Of a stretch of DNA of 64,000 nucleotides, positions 62,548 to 64,000 are shown piece by piece (position 1 is the first letter of the stretch; each line of letters starts with the position of its first letter). A program made the position numbers and the translations under genes. The notes beneath the pieces are model-generated. The model searched no databases. It had not been told where the DNA came from and saw only the letters and a program-made list of their open reading frames with translations. Where the stretch lies: NCBI GenBank assembly GCA_027186245.1, contig CP114496.1, forward strand, positions 2,115,501-2,179,500, written 5' to 3'. This DNA is from Coriaria nepalensis (lineage: Eukaryota > Streptophyta > Magnoliopsida > Cucurbitales > Coriariaceae).

Positions 62548-62664
62548 GGGTGCGATCATACCAGCACTAATGCACCGGATAATAGAACTCCGCAGTTAAG
62601 TGTGCTTGGGCGAGAGTAGTACTGAGTTGGGTGACCACTCGGGAAGTCCTCGTGTTGCACCCCT
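62548..62664 (+). rRNA. 5S rRNA: 5S rRNA copy 244, 3-nt deletion
   Basis: Same 34-39 deletion as copy 237, but G60 kept. Confidence 0.84.
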
Positions 62665-62801
62665 TTTATTTTTTCGCATCTACATTCGTTGTTTTTTCAT
62701 AATTTTCATAACAAACAGGTTTTTAAGATCATGTGTAGTCGTTTCGACTGCCGTGAATTCTGAAAGTCGGGTATAGCAGAACTGTAAATGTTTCACTTCA
62801 C

Positions 62802-62921
62802 CGGTGCGATCATACCAGCACTAATGCACCGGATCCCATCAGAACTCCGCAGTGAAGTGTGCTTGGGCGAGAGTAGTACTGAGTTGGGTGACCACTCGGG
62901 AAGTCCTCGTGTTGCACCCCT
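62802..62921 (+). rRNA. 5S rRNA: 5S rRNA copy 245
   Basis: G1C, T53G. Confidence 0.92.
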
Positions 62922-63058
62922 TTTATTTTTTCGCATCTACATTCGTTGTTTTTTCATAATTTTCATAACAAACAGGTTTTTAAGATCATGTGTAGTCGTT
63001 TCGACTGCCGTGAATTCTGAAAGTCGGGTATAGCAGAACTGTAAATGTTTCACTTCAC

Positions 63059-63178
63059 CGGTGCGATCATACCAGCACTAATGCACCGGATCCCATCAGA
63101 ACTCCGCAGTTAAGTGTGCTTGGGCGAGAATAGTACTGAGTTGGGTGACCACTCGGGAAGTCCTCGTGTTGCACCCCT
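63059..63178 (+). rRNA. 5S rRNA: 5S rRNA copy 246
   Basis: G1C, G72A. Confidence 0.92.
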
Positions 63179-63315
63179 TTTATTTTTTCGCATCTACATT
63201 CGTTGTTTTTTCATAATTTTCATAACAAACAGGTTTTTAAGATCATGTGTAGTCGTTTCGACTGCCGTGAATTCTGAAAGTCGGGTATAGTAGAACTGTA
63301 AATGTTTCACTTCAC

Positions 63316-63435
63316 GGGTGCGATCATACCAGCACTAATGCACCGGATCCCATCAGAACTCCGCAGTGAAGTGTGCTTTGGCGAGAGTAGTACTGAGTTG
63401 GGTGACCACTCGGGAAGTCCTCGTGTTGCACCCCT
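63316..63435 (+). rRNA. 5S rRNA: 5S rRNA copy 247
   Basis: T53G, G64T; terminator TTTCATTTTTT. Confidence 0.92.
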
Positions 63436-63572
63436 TTCATTTTTTCGCATCTACATTCGTTGTTTTTTCATAATTTTCATAACAAACAGGTTTTTAAGAT
63501 CATGTGTAGTCGTTTCAACTGCCGTGAATTCTGAAAGTCGGGTATAGCAGAACTGTAAATGTTTCACTTCAC

Positions 63573-63692
63573 GGGTGCGATCATACCAGCACTAATGCTC
63601 CGGATCCCATCAGAACTCCGCAGTTAAGTGTGCTTGGGCGAGAGTAGTACTGAGTTGGGTGACCACTCGGGAAGTCCTCGTGTTGCACCCCT
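63573..63692 (+). rRNA. 5S rRNA: 5S rRNA copy 248
   Basis: A27T only. Confidence 0.95.
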
Positions 63693-63829
63693 TTTATTTT
63701 TTCGCATCTACATTCGTTGTTTTTTCAAAATTTTCATAACAAACAGGTTTTTAAGATCATGTGTAGTCGTTTCGACTGCCGTGAATTCTGAAAGTCGGGT
63801 ATAGCAGAACTGTAAATGTTTCACTTCAC

Positions 63830-63948
63830 CGGTGCGATCATACCAGCACTAATGCACCGGATCCCATCAGAACTCCGCAGTTAAGTGTACTTGGGCGAGA
63901 GTAGATTGAGTTGGGTGACCACTCGGGAAGTCCTCGTGTTGCACCCCT
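63830..63948 (+). rRNA. 5S rRNA: 5S rRNA copy 249, T76 deleted
   Basis: G1C, G60A, T76 lost, C78T. Its spacer is cut by the window end. Confidence 0.85.
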
Positions 63949-64000
63949 TTTATTTTTTCGCATCTACATTCGTTGTTTTTTCATAATTTTCATAACAAAC

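Larger units (their letters stand above)
1..64000 (+). repeat. Tandem 5S rDNA array, 257-bp unit
   Basis: The whole window is a head-to-tail series of a 120-nt 5S rRNA gene plus a roughly 137-bp spacer. All units share one orientation, and no gap or foreign insert is seen. Unit length is 257 bp for the reference form; 256 bp when T76 or one spacer T is missing; 255 bp when both a gene base and a terminator base are lost; 259 bp when a 2-nt insertion is present. The gene sequence is of land-plant type. Changes listed for each copy below use 5S positions 1-120 relative to the perfect copy at 53051-53170. -1 means the base just before the gene and is C unless stated. The array continues beyond both window ends. 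Confidence 0.98.
46361..64000 (+). repeat. Block D: most homogeneous block, with perfect genes
   Basis: All ten copies identical to the reference gene are in this block. They are interspersed with G1C/G60A/T76-deleted copies (carrying C67A on the left and C78T on the right) and with A71T, G68A and G48A/T53G copies. Local two-, four- and five-unit repeats are visible. Confidence 0.75.

Noticed and set aside
1..64000. CRISPR array, because of regular repeats with variable parts
   Set aside because: The repeat is 257 bp and the whole unit is conserved. There are no short direct repeats with unique spacers and no cas genes.
1..64000. Ordinary satellite DNA or a Cassandra-type retroelement carrying 5S-like sequence
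   Set aside because: Each unit has a complete 120-nt 5S gene with internal promoter, terminator and upstream element. No LTR, primer binding site or polypurine tract was seen between units.
1..64000. Linked 5S-35S rDNA arrangement
   Set aside because: No 18S, 5.8S or 25S sequence is present anywhere in the window. The spacer is about 137 bp throughout.

Overview
The window is one uninterrupted head-to-tail array of nuclear 5S ribosomal RNA genes, all on the + strand. I count 249 complete copies plus one truncated copy at base 1. The unit is a 120-nt gene followed by a spacer of about 137 bp, giving a repeat of 257 bp (255-259 bp variants occur). No protein gene, transposon, 35S rDNA, tRNA or unrelated sequence interrupts it, and the array runs off both ends. 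The gene has the land-plant 5S layout: the internal control region, a GGATCC site, a TATA-like element near -28, a preferred C at -1, and a T-rich terminator straight after the gene. The organism is therefore a land plant, probably a flowering plant; the species cannot be read from the window.

Variants below use 5S numbering 1-120 relative to a reference copy at 53051-53170. Ten copies match it exactly, all right of 49.7 kb. Relative to the textbook angiosperm 5S (from memory), helix IV has three compensated pair changes (80/96, 81/95, 83/93), so an RNA-level constraint shaped this family.

Layout. Block A (1-10.4 kb) is a mixed set of subtypes. Block B (10.4-15.3 kb) is marked by G2A and C15T in most copies, arranged as four-unit higher-order repeats. 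Block C (15.3-29.7 kb) is dominated by three alternating subtypes: A55T/G60A with T76 deleted; G2T/C15T with the same lesions; and G1C with T38C or C39T/T62C/G65T. Block A' (29.7-46.4 kb) is a rearranged second copy of block A with whole-unit insertions and losses. Block D (46.4-64 kb) is the most homogeneous block and holds all the perfect genes, interspersed with G1C/G60A/T76-deleted copies. Several large duplications are visible: 2825 bp (11 units), about 3076 bp (12 units), 1282 bp (5 units) and 1027-1028 bp (4 units).

Function. Intact copies would be transcribed by RNA polymerase III with TFIIIA to give the 5S rRNA of the large ribosomal subunit. About a fifth of copies (52 by my reading) lack U76 in the loop E region and probably do not give normal ribosomal 5S. 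All counts and coordinates were read by eye and should be confirmed by alignment.
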